A DNA stretch of 64,000 nt from Omphiscola glabra (GCA_964017045.1 OZ024808.1:29854495-29918494); one strand, 5' to 3'. Shown: positions 44,183 to 57,100, counted from the stretch's first letter. Made by a program: numbers and translations. Notes: generated from the sequence alone by a model not told the origin.

Positions 44183-44346
44183 CTTGTAGGGCGCAATCAG
44201 CTCCGCACCACATCGATGTACCCATTCTTTAGTGGTCGCATTCAAGAACTGCAGGGATCCCAGGAAACTGTAAGAGTTCGTGAACACTGGCTGACCGTTC
44301 ACAATTCTTTTATCAAGTCCATCTTCATCTTGGGCACATACGGTGG
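44183..44346 (-). CDS. S1A protease exon 2 (propeptide and activation site)
   Basis: 164 bp, acceptor TCAG/CC, donor AAG/GTCAGA. Encodes the end of the signal peptide, a short acidic propeptide DEDGLDK, and the activation cleavage site R/IVNG, then the mature N-terminal barrel with a conserved HRCGAELIAPYK that leads to the His exon. Enters in phase 1 and leaves in phase 0. Confidence 0.88.
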
Positions 44347-44349
44347 CTG

Positions 44350-45052
44350 ATTTTGAAAATAAAAACAAAAACTTTAAAAAAAAGTTAAATAATAATAATA
44401 ACAATAAATTAATTAACTTCTTTTGTTTTTTATTTTTTAATTTTAAAAATTTCAAGTACAGATCTTTATATTCATGAGTAACAACATCACAATGGAATGG
44501 TCTTGGCTTTTGCTTTCATTGAAATAAATTCAATTTGCGGTTTCTTAGAAAAAAATGTATTTTTTTTGCGTCGTTTTCATGCGTGGTTTTCTCATTCCAA
44601 AGAATCTCTTTCTGGTGAATGACATCAGTCCAAAGACATTTCGGCTACATACACTAGGAGTGTCCATGATCTTGGAGGGAAAAAAACGAGAACTCCGTTC
44701 CAATAAAAAGGCAAAACAATGAATTATAAGAATAATATATGTTCAACTTGAAGTAATAGACAGGACAATACGTTTGACGTTTCTGCTTAGAGCCTTCTTC
44801 AGCAAACAAGACAAATAGAAGTAAGACAAATAACAGAGCACAGTAAAAAAAACTTTAGAGATTTCCTTTGCTGTTGTCGGAAGTAGGATTACTTCTTGTT
44901 TGTGCAAGAAATTAGTGCAAGAAATAAGTGCCGTAATGAATACATCTAAAGCATTTTTATTTTGCTTTCTGTTGAAGTGTGAAGAGACTGGGGAAAGTTT
45001 ATCTTGTTCAATATCCCGAAGATGTTCTGTGAACATATCTTTCAGAGACCCG
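44350..45052 (-). mobile_element. Intron 1 AT-rich DNA with retroelement terminal motif
   Basis: On the minus strand near 44815-44780 GCTGAAGAAGGCTCTAAGCA is followed by GAAACGTCAAACG, related to the motif at 10228-10262. Likely the end of a degraded retroelement; limits unknown. Confidence 0.3.
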
Positions 45053-45245
45053 CATTTCTCAACTCTTCAATAGTCTCTATCAGAGGCCGACAGTTCTCAG
45101 CTCTTCAATTAACTCTACGGAGGTCAGTAGTTCTCAACTCTTCAATTAACTCTATCAGAGGCCAGTAGTTCTCAACTCTTCAATGGTGTCTATCAGAGGC
45201 CGGTAGTTCTCAACTCTTAACTCGTCCCTGTCTGAGGTCAGCGGT
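45053..45245. repeat. 38-bp minisatellite in protease intron 1, five copies
   Basis: Core TTCTCAACTCTTCAATTAAC then TCTATCAGAGGCC. Confidence 0.92.
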
Positions 45246-45650
45246 TCTCGTGAGATTTCTTTGAGACTGTAACTAATACATGAGTTGTAACGCCTTCTGG
45301 GACCTCTTCTATGTCGCTCTCTTCTAAGCATCTCGATTTAAACGAAAGCTTCGGGTGATGCAATCGTCTCCCATTCCAGACTGACCTGACAGAAGCAGCA
45401 GACTTTAAAAGGGACGTGACCCCGATGCCCTCCTTACATTGTGATCTGTCACTGCTGGGTTTACTATGTCAACACACACTAAAAAAATCAGCTAAATTTT
45501 CCCACGGAGGTATGAAATTCGCTCAGTACAGTTGCGTGTCTGAGAAACAGATATATTTTAGATGTGTGCACCAAATTGAATTGACACGTCCACGGAAGAA
45601 ACACACATATTTTATTTTAATGATTTTAAATTACTTTCCAGTATTTCACC
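45246..45650. other. Unique part of protease intron 1
   Basis: A plus-strand open frame starting at 45416 is not recognised and runs into the next repeat. Confidence 0.4.
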
Positions 45651-45654
45651 ATGA

Positions 45655-45925
45655 CACGCACCCACACCCACACACCCCGACCACACCCACACACCCCGCC
45701 CACACTGACACCCCGCCCACACCCCCACCCACCCCCCACCCCCATACCCACACACCCCGCCCACACTCACACACCCCGCCCACACCCACACACCCCGCCC
45801 ACACCCAAACACCCCGCCCACACCCACACACCCCGCCCACACCCACACACCCCGCCCACACCCACACACCTCGCCCACACACCCCGCCCACACCCACACA
45901 CCTCGCCCACACACCCACACCCCAA
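45655..45925. repeat. C-rich minisatellite in protease intron 1
   Basis: Units of about 18-19 bp built on CACACCCACACACCCCGCC. Open frames on both strands are by-products. Confidence 0.94.
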
Positions 45926-46125
45926 CAAATATATTTATTTTTTTGAAATAATTAAACGCAAATTGTTTAACCGTGCTAGAGGGTGTGGGGGGAGGGGCTT
46001 TCTAGAGCGCAACAACGAACATGTCTAAACACATATATATACTAATATAGATATATTAACATATCTCCTACATGCATGCGAATCGTTGACAGTGTTACAG
46101 CATACAAACTAGACAGCTAAACTAT

Positions 46126-46910
46126 CTGCGTAAACTTCTTGGCACAAGATGGCAGGACAGACTCTCTGATACAGAGATCCTACAACATGCAGGCAGGACA
46201 GACTATCTGATACAGAGGTCATACAACATGCAGGCAGGACAGACTCTCTGAAAGAGAGGTCCTACAACATGCAGCCAGGACAGACTCTCTGACACAGAGG
46301 TCCTACAACATGCAGGCAGGACAGACTCTCCGATGCAGAGGTCCTACAACACACTGGCAGGACAGATTTCAAGATACAGAGGTCCTTCAACATGCAGGCA
46401 GGACAGACTCTCTGTTACAGTGGTCCTACATCGGGCTGACTTTATCAGCATCAACCATGTCCTACAAAAAGTACAAACCAGATGTGCAGGACATGTCGCA
46501 AGAATGCCAGACAACAGACTTCCCAAAAGACTTTTTTTCGGTGAGCTCTCCAGTTGGAAACGTTCACCTGGTGGGGAGAAAAATCGTTTCAAGGATTGTC
46601 TAGAAGCTTCAATCAATGTCATGGACATTGACCTTGACATTCACCCTGATTCATGGGAAACACGCTGTTGAGACAGTCTCACTTTTGGAGCATAATCCTC
46701 ACAGAATAAGTGCGCCACTCACGCACACTAAAAAAAAACAAAAAAAAACGCACGGTCCGGAAAAGCAGAATCGGCTCAAATCCAACTAGGACCCTAAACA
46801 AGGTTTGTCCCACGTGCGGGAAAGCTTTTCATTCACAAATATGTCTAGAAGGCCACTTGCATTCTCACCATCGAATTTAGCCTTGGTCATCTTCGCATGT
46901 GAAAGACTAA
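46126..46910 (+). mobile_element. LINE 3' end in protease intron 1, with internal expansion
   Basis: Reads LRKLLGTRWQDRLSDTEILQ then a 41-bp repeat block, then HVLQKVQTRCAGHVARMPDN, RLPKRLFFGELSSWKRS, GGEKNRFKDCLEASI and a stop at about 46670, then in another frame CPTCGKAFHSQICLEGHLHS with a CxxC...HxxxxH finger before TAG 46878-46880. This is the C-terminal region of a widespread non-LTR element type (RW-GHVARM and C2H2-like end). It is broken by a stop and a frameshift. Inserted antisense to the protease and ending about 60 bases from exon 1's donor. Confidence 0.8.
46151..46437. repeat. 41-bp tandem expansion of LINE coding sequence, seven copies
   Basis: GGCAGGACAG starts at 46151, 46192, 46233, 46274 (one base changed), 46315, 46356 and 46397. 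The first copy encodes the element's own WQDRLSDTEILQHAG. Confidence 0.92.
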
Positions 46911-46969
46911 CGACAAAACAATACATATATATATATATAAAATGAAGGTGCTATCAAAGGAATGCTCAC

Positions 46970-47003
46970 CCAGTAGGCAGACGAGGGCTGTAAGTGTCTT
47001 CAT
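46970..47003 (-). CDS. S1A protease exon 1 (signal peptide)
   Basis: Starts at ATG 47003-47001 and encodes MKTLTALVCLL plus the first base of the next codon; the donor is G/GTGAGC. Joined to exon 2 it gives MKTLTALVCLLATVCAQ, a classic signal peptide (basic residue, hydrophobic core, small residues before the cleavage point). An in-frame ATG 29 codons upstream is open but would bury the signal peptide, so the 47003 start is preferred. Confidence 0.8.
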
Positions 47004-47184
47004 TCTGGAGGGGAAGGTTCCAGTATCTGCAGAGTAAGGTAGAGGTGCTCGGTGATCAGAACTGAACAAGTCTCCGTCTCTATGTTTCAAACAAAAGGAG
47101 GGCCACGTGAGCCGCTCTGCGTACGTGTCGCGACACCTGCATCAGTGATTCTCATAGTGCGAGAATTACACCCACTATTCGATG

Positions 47185-47194
47185 CCTTATAAAG
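47185..47194 (-). promoter_or_regulatory. Possible TATA box of the protease gene
   Basis: CTTTATAAGG on the minus strand about 185 bp upstream of the start codon. A palindromic CACGTG E-box lies between (47104-47109). Transcription start not visible. Confidence 0.3.
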
Positions 47195-47925
47195 TTACGA
47201 CCACATGTAAAATATTGATTACATCGCGTATATTTAAACCCATGAAGAGTTTCGGACCGTATTTTACATTTTAACCCGATATCTTGGGTTTTTGTGTTTC
47301 AAAGAGACAAAAGATAAATACATTTTTTTTAAAATTTAATAATTTTTGTTGATGATGGATTCTTATTTGTTTGACGTTTAATTATTTTAAAAATAAAAAC
47401 AGTTTAGTGCTGCCGCGTTGCTGGTAAAATTTTCGTGAGATGATCACAAAATTGTGTAAGCAAAATTTGAATAGTTCAATGATTACGTTATTTTATATTT
47501 AATGCATGCCTTATAGACCGTAATAAAAAGATTGAGAACCTTTGTGCGGGGGAGAGAGAGAGAGAGTGGGGGGGGGGGGCGGGACTTAGTGTAAGCAAAT
47601 GTTCAGCTTTGGTTTGATGATTTATCTATTGATTGAATTGCTGTATTTGTTTCGTGTGCATTTGGCTCTACTTGATAAACAAAGGCAGATCGTGCTCACT
47701 AGAGTCGTAAACGTCAAGAGTTGCTACTCCTGTCCTTGTCACCGCTGCACATTGTAAAGGCAACCGGTAATTGATTTTTGGTTTTCTTTAATGATTTCGC
47801 TTTGTAAGGACACCAAGACTTGAATCAATAAATGAGATTTTTCGATCTTTCATAATTCTAACATTGAATCGAGTTTGCATGGTCCACTGACTATACTCGG
47901 TTAACCCTCCTGCAGTTAGGAAAGG
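47195..47925. other. Unique stretch upstream of the protease gene
   Basis: AT-rich with a GA/G run at 47552-47582. No gene recognised. Confidence 0.4.
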
Positions 47926-47929
47926 CAAC

Positions 47930-48970
47930 AACGTGGATTACATTAACTCGACCACGTCAATGAACAACGTGGATTACATTAACTCAAACCACGTCAATGA
48001 ACAACGTGGATTACATTAACTCAACCACGTCAATGAACAACGTGGATTACATTAACTCAACCACGTCAATGAACAACGTGGATTACATTAACTCAACCAC
48101 GTCAATGAACAACGTGGATTACATTAACTCAACCACGCCAATGAACAACGTGGATTACATTAACTCAACCACGTCAATGAACAACATGTATTACATTAAC
48201 TCAACCACGTCAATGAACAACATGTATTACATTAACTCAACCACGTCAATGAACAACATGTATTACATTAACTCAACCACGTCAATGAACAACGTGGATT
48301 ACATTAACTCAACCACGTCAATGAACAACATGTATTACATTAACTCAACCACGTCAATGAACAATGTGTATTACATTAACTCAACTATGTCAATGAACAA
48401 CATGGATTACATTAACTCAACCACGTCAATGAACAACATGTATTACATTAACTCAACCACGTCAATGAACAACGTGGATTACATTAACTCAACCACGTCA
48501 ATGAACAACGTGGATTACATTAACTCAACCACGTCAATGAACAACGTGGATTACATTAACTCAACCACGTCAATGAACAACATGTATTACATTAACTCAA
48601 CCACGTCAATGAACAACATGTATTACATTAACTCAACCACGTCAATGAACAACGTGGATTCTATTAACTCAACCACGCCAATGAACAACGTGGATTACAT
48701 TAACTCAACCACGTCAATGAACAACGTGGATTACATTAACTCAACCACGTCAATAAACAACGTGGATTACATTAACTCAACCACGTCAATGAACAACGTG
48801 GATTACATTAACTCAACCACGTCAATGAACAACATGTATTACATTAACTCAACCACGTCAATGAACAACATGTATTACATTAACTCAACCACGTCAATGA
48901 ACAACGTGGATTACATTAACTCAACCACGTCAATGAACAACATGTATTACATTAACTCAACCACGTCAAT
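47930..48970. repeat. 36-bp minisatellite, about 29 copies
   Basis: Core GATTACATTAACTCAACCAC then GTCAATGAACAACGTG. Two monomer types (AACGTGGAT and AACATGTAT) are mixed. A 346-residue + frame (12-residue period NNVDYINSTTSM) is open, but the first unit has an extra A (CAAACC at about 47987) that shifts the frame with no change in the repeat, and codon variants show no synonymous bias, so it is treated as non-coding. Confidence 0.95.
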
Positions 48971-49034
48971 CTTATTAATCAAACGAAACGTAACCACCAT
49001 TAATCAGACGGCAGTGAATTCTAAAATTCTTTTC

Positions 49035-49760
49035 TGAAAACCAGCCTCCACACCACACCCTAAACCCTTCACACCACCCTCTGCCCTCCACACCACCCTA
49101 CACCCTTCACACCACCCTAAACCCTCCACACCACCCTAAACCCTCCACACCACCCTAAACCCTTCACACCATCCTAAACCCTTCACACCACCCTAAACCC
49201 TCCACACCACCCTAAACCCTTCACACCACCCTAAACCCTCCACACCACCCTAAACCCTCCACCCCACCTTAAACCCTTCACACCACCCTAAACCCTCCAC
49301 ACTCCCTTAAACCCTTCATACCACTCTCCACCCCCCACACCACCGTAAACCCTCCACACCACCCTATGCCCTCCACACCACCCTAAACCCTTCACACCAC
49401 CCTAAACCCTCCACACTCCCTTAAACCCTTCACACCACTCTCCGCCCCCCACACCACCCTCCGCCCTCCACACCACCCTACACCCTTCACACCACCCTAA
49501 ACCCTTCACACCACCCTAAACCCTTCACACCACCATTAACCCTCCACACCACCCTAAACCCTTCACACCACCCTAAACCCTTCACACCACCCTAAACCCT
49601 TCACACCACCCTAAACCCTTCACACCACTCTAAACCCTTCACACCACCATTAACCCTCCACACCACCCTAAACCCTTCACACCACCCTAAACCCTCCACA
49701 CCACCCTCTGCCCCCCACACCACCCTCTGCTTGCCACACCACACTCTGCCCGCCACACCA
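49035..49760. repeat. 19-bp C-rich minisatellite
   Basis: About 38 copies of CACCACCCTAAACCCTTCA or ...CCTCCA. Every unit carries CCCTAAACCC; on the other strand GGGTTTAGGG. G-quadruplex/i-motif candidate. Confidence 0.95.
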
Positions 49761-50079
49761 CCCTTTCTACGCCACTGTGTGTGGCAATAGGTATTCTTTT
49801 CTGACAGCCTGATAAGCACAAAAAAGCCCCCCCCCCCCCTCTCGAATCGGTTGTCTTATGTCCCGTGTTCAATAGTTATCATTTATAAACACCTGGTCCT
49901 TGCCGTGACAAATGGATTGGGGGGGGGGGGGAACAATCAAATGACAGATGAAGAGTTTTTTTGATGAGTCTAATGCACCCTCACATATCCCAACAACACA
50001 CACACACACAAACACATGTTAGCGTCCACTGAGGACCAACTGTCTGGTCAACTATGAACACGCAATTGTCTCACAGTGG
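49761..50079. other. Short unique stretch between arrays
   Basis: C-run at 49827, G-run at 49919, (CA)n at 49996. Nothing else. Confidence 0.6.
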
Positions 50080-53000
50080 ACAATCTCTTGTCTCACTATG
50101 GATACTTTCTTGTCTCACTATGGATACTCTCTTTTCTCAATATGGATACTTTCTTGTCTCCCTATGGATACTTTCTTGTCTCACTATGGATACTCTCTTT
50201 TCTCACTATGGACACTCTCCTGTGTCACTATTACTATAGACAATCGCTTGAGTCACTAAGGGCAATCTCTTGTCTCTCTATGGAAACTCTCTTGTCATCT
50301 ATGGATACTCTCTAGCGTCACAATGGACACTCTTGTCACACCATAGACATTCTCTTTTCTCCCTATGAGCAATGTCTTCTCAACTATAGATACTCTCTTG
50401 TCTCACTATAGATACTCTCTTGTCTCACTATAGATACTCTCTTGTCTCACTATAGATGCTGTCTTGTCTCACTATAGATGCTGTCTTGTCTCACTATAGA
50501 TACTCTCTTGTCTCACTATAGATGCTGTCTTGTCTCACTATAGATGCTGTCTTGTCTCACTATAGATACTGTCTTGTCTCACTATAGATACTTTCTTGTC
50601 TCACTATAGATGCTGTCTTGTCTCACTATAGATACTCTCTTGTCTCACTATAGATACTCTCTTGTCTCACTATAGATGATGTCTTGTCTCACTATAGATA
50701 CTGTCTTGTCTCCCTATAGATGCTGTCTTGTCTCACTATAGATGCTGTCTTGTCTCACTATAGATACTCTCTTGTCTCACTATAGATACTCTCTTGTCTC
50801 ACTATAGATACTCTCTTGTCTCACTATAGATACTCTCTTGTCTCACTATAGATGCTGTCTTGTCTCACTATTGGTAATCTTTTGTCTCACTATAGATACT
50901 CTCTTGTCTCACTATAGATGCTGTCTTGTCTCACTATAGATACTCTCTTGTCTCACTATAGATACTCTCTTGTCTCACTATAGATGCTGTCTTGTCTCAC
51001 TATAGATACTCTCTTGTCTCACTATAGATACTCTCTTGTCTCACTATAGATGCTGTCTTGTCTCACTATAGATACTCTCTTGTCTCACTATAGATACTCT
51101 CTTGTCTCATAATAGATGATGTCTTGTCTCACTATAGATACTCTCTTTTCTCACTATAGATACTCTCTTGTCTCACTATAGATGCTGTCTTGTCTCACTA
51201 TTGGTAATCTTTTGTCTCACTATAGATACTCTCTTGTCTCACTATAGATGCTGTCTTGTCTCACTATAGATACTCTCTTGTCTCACTATAGATACTCTCT
51301 TGTCTCAATAAAGATACTCTCTTGTCTCACTATAGATGCTGTCTTGTCTCACTATAGATGCTCTCTTGTCTCACTATAGATGCTGTCTTGTCTCACTATA
51401 GATACTCTATTGTCTCACTATAGATGCTCTCTTGTCTCACTATAGATACTCTCTTGTCTCACTAAAGATGCTCTCTTGTCTTACTATAGATACTCTCTTG
51501 TCTCACTATAGATGCTGTCTTGTCTCACTATAGATACTCTCTTGTCTCACTATAGATACTCTCTTGTCTCATAATAGATGCTGTCTTGTCTCACTATAGA
51601 TACTCTCTTTTCTCACTATAGATACTCTCTTGTCTCACTATAGATGCTGTCTTGTCTCACTATTGGTAATCTTTTGTCTCACTATAGATACTCTCTTGTC
51701 TCACTATAGATGCTGTCTTGTCTCACTATAGATACTCTCTTGTCTCACTATAGATACTCTCTTGTCTCAATAAAGATACTCTCTTGTCTCACTATAGATG
51801 CTGTCTTGTCTCACTATAGATGCTCTCTTGTCTCACTATAGATGCTGTCTTGTCTCACTATAGATACTCTATTGTCTCACTATAGATGCTCTCTTGTCTC
51901 ACTATAGATACTCTCTTGTCTCACTAAAGATGCTCTCTTGTCTTACTATAGATACTCTCTTGTCTCACTATAGATAATCTCTTGTCTCACTATAGATACT
52001 CTCTTGTCTCACTATAGATGCTGTCTTGTCTCACTATAGATGCTGTCTTATCTCACTATAGATACTCTCTTGTCTCACTATAGATACTCTCTTGTCTCAC
52101 TATAGATACTCTTTTGTCTCACTATAGATACTCTCTTGTCTCACTATAGATACTCTCTTGTCTCACTATAGATACTCTCTTGTCTCACTATAGATCCTCT
52201 CTTGTCTCACTATAGATACTCTCTTGTCTCACTATAGATACTCTCTTGTCTCACTATAGATACTCTCTTGTCTCACTATAGATACTCTCTTGTCTCACTA
52301 TAGATACTCTCTTGTCTCACTATATATACTCTCTTGTCTCACTATAGATACTCTCTTGTCTCACTATAGATGCTCTCTTGTCTCACTTTAGATGCTCTCT
52401 TGTCTCAATATAGATACTCTCTTGTCTCACTATAGATGCTGTCTTGTCTCACTATAGATGCTGTCTTGTCTCATTATAGATACTCTCTTGTCTCACTATA
52501 GATACTCTCTTGTCTCACTATAGATGCTGTCTTGTCTCACTATAGATGCTGTCTTGTCTCACTATAGATACTCTCTTGTCTCACTATATATACTCTCTTG
52601 TCTCACTATAGATACTCTCTTGTCTCACTATAGATACTCTCTTGTCTCACTATAGATACTCTCTTGTCTCACTATAGATACTCTCTTGTCTCACTATAGA
52701 TACTCTCTTGTCTCACTATAGATGCTGTCTTGTCTCACTATAGATACTCTCTTGTCTCACTATAGATACTCTCTTGTCTCACTATAGATACTCTCTTGTC
52801 TCACTATAGATACTCTCTTGTCTCACTATAGATACTCTCTTGTCTCACTATAGATACTCTCTTGTCTCACTATAGATGATGTCTTGTCTCACTATAGATG
52901 CTGTCTTGTCTCACTATAGATACTCTCTTGTCTCACTATAGATGCTGTCTTGTCTCACTATAGATACTCTCTTGTCTCACTATAGATGCTGTCTTGTCTC

Positions 53001-53345
53001 ACTATAGATACTCTCTTGTCTCACTATAGATACTCTCTTGTCTCAGTGTAGATGCTGTCTTGTCTCACCATGGCCAATCTCTTGCCCCCTGTAGACAATT
53101 TTTAGTCTTACTATAGACAATCGCTAGGCTCGCTATGACAATCGCTTGGTTTTATATGGAAAATCTCTTGTCTCACTATGGACAACCTTTTGTCTCACTA
53201 TGGAAAATCTCTTGTCTCACTATGGACAATCGCTTGTCTCACTATGGAACATCTCTTTTCTCACTACGGACAATTTCTTGTCTCACTATGGACAAACTCT
53301 TGTCTAACTATGGAACATCTCTTTTCTCACTGCGGACAATCCGTG
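50080..53345. repeat. 22-bp minisatellite of 3.3 kb with 462-bp higher-order duplication
   Basis: About 145 units of TCTCACTATAGATACTCTCT plus TG. Both edges (50080-50390 and 53070-53345) carry a TATGGACAATC/TATGGATAC variant; the centre carries TATAGATACTC and TATAGATGCTG. Marker units (TTGGTAATCTTTTG at 50871, 51201, 51663; ATAATAGATG at 51109 and 51571; CTCTATTGTC near 51406 and 51868) show a block of 21 monomers copied in tandem at an offset of 462 bp. Confidence 0.96.
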
Positions 53346-53550
53346 GCGCCATGGGGGTGGCGAGGATTTTTACTGCCGTTTCTAAGAAAATTGTTTTCTT
53401 CAGTTGGCCTCAATTCGAAGAAAAAAATTGCTTACAGGGGCGTAACGCCCTTTCTGTTACTTGACCATGCATTCGCATTCGACCAGCTATGGACCATCTC
53501 TATGTCCCTCTATGGTCCTTGTTTTTCCAATCTAAAGACAATCTGTTGGT
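53346..53550. other. Short unique stretch
   Basis: Nothing recognised. Confidence 0.5.
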
Positions 53551-53960
53551 GGCTCAATGGTCTTTTCTCACGGCCATCTATGAACCATATACATAAGGTG
53601 GCTCTATGGTCTTTTCTCGCGGCCATCTATGAACCATATACATAAGGTGGCTCTATGCTCTTTTCTCACGGCCATCTATGAACCATATACATATGGTGGC
53701 TCTATGGTCTTTTCTCACGGCCATCTATGGACCATCTACATAAGGTGCCTATGTAATCATTCTGTCAAATGATTAAGTATCATTTCTCGACCATCTATGA
53801 ACCATTTTTAAGTGTCTCTATAGCCCTCCTCTCGGCAATCTTTGAATCATATCTAGGTGCCTCTACAGTCCTTCTCTTGGCAAATCTTTGAATCATATCT
53901 AGGTGCCTCTACAGTCCTTCTCTTGGCAATCTTTAGACCCCGTCTAGGTGCCTCTATGGT
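53551..53960. repeat. 49-bp and 45-bp repeats
   Basis: First about four units at 49-bp spacing with core GGTGGCTCTATGGTCTTTTC, then about 2.5 units near 45 bp with core TTTGAATCATATCTAGGTGC. 53961-54165 is unique. Confidence 0.88.
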
Positions 53961-54165
53961 CCTCTCGGCTAATTATAGATCATCTCTCGACCAGTTATAC
54001 AACATCGTTCTGGTCACTTTGCACTAGACTAATGCTTGTCCTGAACTCTCCTTAAATCCTAGACTAAGAATTATCCCACTTAAAACCCTTTCTCGATTAT
54101 CCTATCCATCATCCCGTCAACTTATAACGGTAAACAGTGGGATGAAACGATTGACGGCGAGTTGA

Positions 54166-57100
54166 TGGACAGAATCAGATGGACAGAATCAGATGGGCAG
54201 CATCAGATGGACAGAATCAGATGGACAGAATAATATGGACAGAATCAGATGGACAGAATCAGATAGAAGCAGATGGACAGAATCAGATGAGCAGAATCAG
54301 ATGGACAGAATCAGATGGACAGAATCAGATGGACAGAATCAGATGGACAGAAGCAGATGGACAGAATCAGATGAGCAGAATCAGATGGACAGAATCAGAT
54401 GGACAGTATCAGATGGACAGAATCAGATGGACAGAATCAGATGGACAGAATCAGATGGACAGAATCAGATGGACAGAAGCAGATGGACAGAATCAGATTG
54501 GCAGAATCAGATGGGCAGAATCAGATGGACAGAATCAGATGGACAGAATCAGATGGACAGCATCAGATGGACAGAATCAGATGGACAGAATCAGATGGAC
54601 AGAATCAGATGGACAGAATCATATGGACAGAATCAGATGGACAGAATCAAATGAACAGAATCAGATGGACAGAATCATATGGACAGAATCAAATGAACAG
54701 AAACAGGTGGACAGAATCATATGGACAGAATCAGGTGGACAGAATCAGATGGACAGAATCAGGTGGACAGAATCAGATGGACAGAATCAGATGGACAGAA
54801 TCAGATGAACAGAATCAGATGGACAGAATCAAATGAACAGAATCAGATGGACAGAATCATATGGACAGAATCATATGAACAGAGTCAGATGGACAGAATC
54901 AAATGAACAGAATCAGGTGGACAGAATCATATGGACAGAATCAGGTGGACAATATCAAATGAACAGAATCAGATGGACAGAATCAAATGAACAGAATCAG
55001 ATGGACAGAATCAGATGGGCAGAATCAGAAGGACAGAAGCAGATGGACAGAATCAGATGAGCAGAATCAGATGGACAGAATCAGATGGACAGTATCAGAT
55101 GGACAGAATCAGATGGACAGCATCAGATGGACAGAATCAGATGGACAGTATCAGATGGACAGAATCAGATGGACAGCATCAGATGTACAGAATCAGATGG
55201 ACAGTATCAGATGGACAGTATCAGATGGACAGAATCAGATGGATAGCATCAGATGGACAGAATCAGATGGACATAATCAGATGGACAGAAGCAGATGGAC
55301 AGAATCAGATTGGCAGAATCAAATGGGCAGAATCAGATGGACAGAATCAGATGGACAGAATCAGATGGACAGCATCAGATGGACAGAATCAGATGGACAG
55401 AATCAGATGGACAGAATCAGATGGACAGAATCAGATGGACAGAATGAGATGGACAGAATCAGATGGACAGAATCATATGGACAGAATCATATGGACAGAA
55501 TCAGATGGACAGAATCAAATGAACAGAATCAGATGGACAGAATCAAATGAACAGAATCAGATGGACATAATCATATGGACAGAATCAAATGAACAGAATC
55601 AGGTGGACAGAATCATATGGACAGAATCAGGTGGACAGAATCAGATGGACAGAATCAGATGGACAGAATCAAATGAACAGAATCAGATGGACAGAATCAA
55701 ATGAACAGAATCAGATGGACAGAATCATATGGACAGAATCATATGAACAGAATCAGATGGACAGAATCAAATGAACAGAGTCAGATGGACAGAATCAAAT
55801 GAACAGAATCAGGTGGACAGAATCAAATGAACAGAATCAGATGAACAGAATCATATGGACAGAATCATATAGACAGAATCAGATGGACAGAATCAAATGA
55901 ACAGAATCAGGTGGACAGAATCATATGGACAGAATCAGGTGGACAATATCAAATGAACAGAATCAGATGGAAAGAATCAAACGAACAGAATCAGATGGAC
56001 AGAATCATATGGACAGAATCATATGGACATAATCAGATGGACAGAATCATATGGACAGAATCAAATGAACAGAATCAGGTGGACAGAATCACATGGACAG
56101 AATCAGATGGACAGAATCAGATGGACAGAATCAAAAGAACAGAATCAGATGGACAGAATCAAATAAACAGAATCAGATGGACAGAATCAAATAAACAGAA
56201 TCAGATGGACAGAATCATATGGACAGAATCATATGAACAGAATCAGATGGACAGAATAATATGGACAGAATCAAATGAACAGAATCAGGTGGACAGAATC
56301 ATATGGACAGAATCAAATGAACAGAATCAGATGGACAGAATCAGATGGACAGAATCAAATGAACAGAATCAGATTGACAGAACCAGATGAACAGAATCAA
56401 ATGAACAGAATCAGATGGACAGAATCAAATAAACAGAATCAGATGGACAGAATCAAAGAACAGAATCAGGTGGACAGAATCATATGGACAGAATCAGGTG
56501 GACAGAATCAGATGGACAGAATCAGATGGACAGAATCAAATGAACATAATCAGATGGACAGAATCAAATGAACAGAATCAGATGGACAGAATCATATTGA
56601 CAGAATCATATGGACAGAATCAGATGGACAGAATCATATAGACAGAATCAAATGAACAGAATCAGGTGGACAGAATCATATGGACAGAATCAGATGGACA
56701 GAATCAGATGGACAGAATCAAATGAACAGAATCAGGTGGACAGAATCTAATGAACAGAATCAGATTGACAGAATCATATGGACAGAATCAAATGAACAGA
56801 ATCAGATGGACAGAATCATATGGACAGAATCATATGAACAGAATCAGATGGACAGAATCAAATGAACAGAGTCAGATGGACAGAATCAAATGAACAGAAT
56901 CAGGTGGACATAATCAAATGAACAGAATCAGATGGACAGAATCATATGAACAGAATCATATGGACAGAATCAGATGGACAGAATCATATGGACAGAATCA
57001 AATGAACAGAATCAGGTGGACAGAATCATATGGACAGAATCAGATGGACAGAATAAGGTGGACAGTATCAAATGAACAGAATCAGATGGACAGAATCATA

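Larger units (their letters stand above)
38854..47003 (-). pseudogene. S1A serine protease gene, six exons, with two lesions as given
   Basis: Secreted trypsin/chymotrypsin-fold (S1A) endopeptidase, joined from exons at 47003-46970, 44346-44183, 43265-43047, 41477-41273, 40761-40648 and 39087-39028, about 265 codons, the usual family length. All introns are GT-AG; phases match at junctions 1/2 (phase 1), 2/3 (0), 3/4 (0) and 4/5 (1). His57 (LTAAHC), Asp102 (NNDIAIIYL) and Ser195 (CQGDSGGP) are all present. Residue 189 is Ala rather than the Asp of trypsin, so specificity is more likely chymotrypsin- or elastase-like. Lesions: an in-frame TGA at 41405-41403, and exon 5 ending in phase 1 while exon 6 needs phase 0. 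Either a recent pseudogene, or a functional gene with one base substitution and one G-run error in the assembly. Confidence 0.85.

Noticed and set aside
47003..47090. Upstream in-frame ATG of the protease (29 extra residues)
   Set aside because: Would place a charged leader before an otherwise perfect signal peptide.
47997..49037. 346-residue frame with 12-residue repeats and N-x-T/S sites
   Set aside because: The 36-bp repeat continues upstream across a one-base insertion with no change in unit quality, so the reading frame is not under constraint; no signal peptide or start context.
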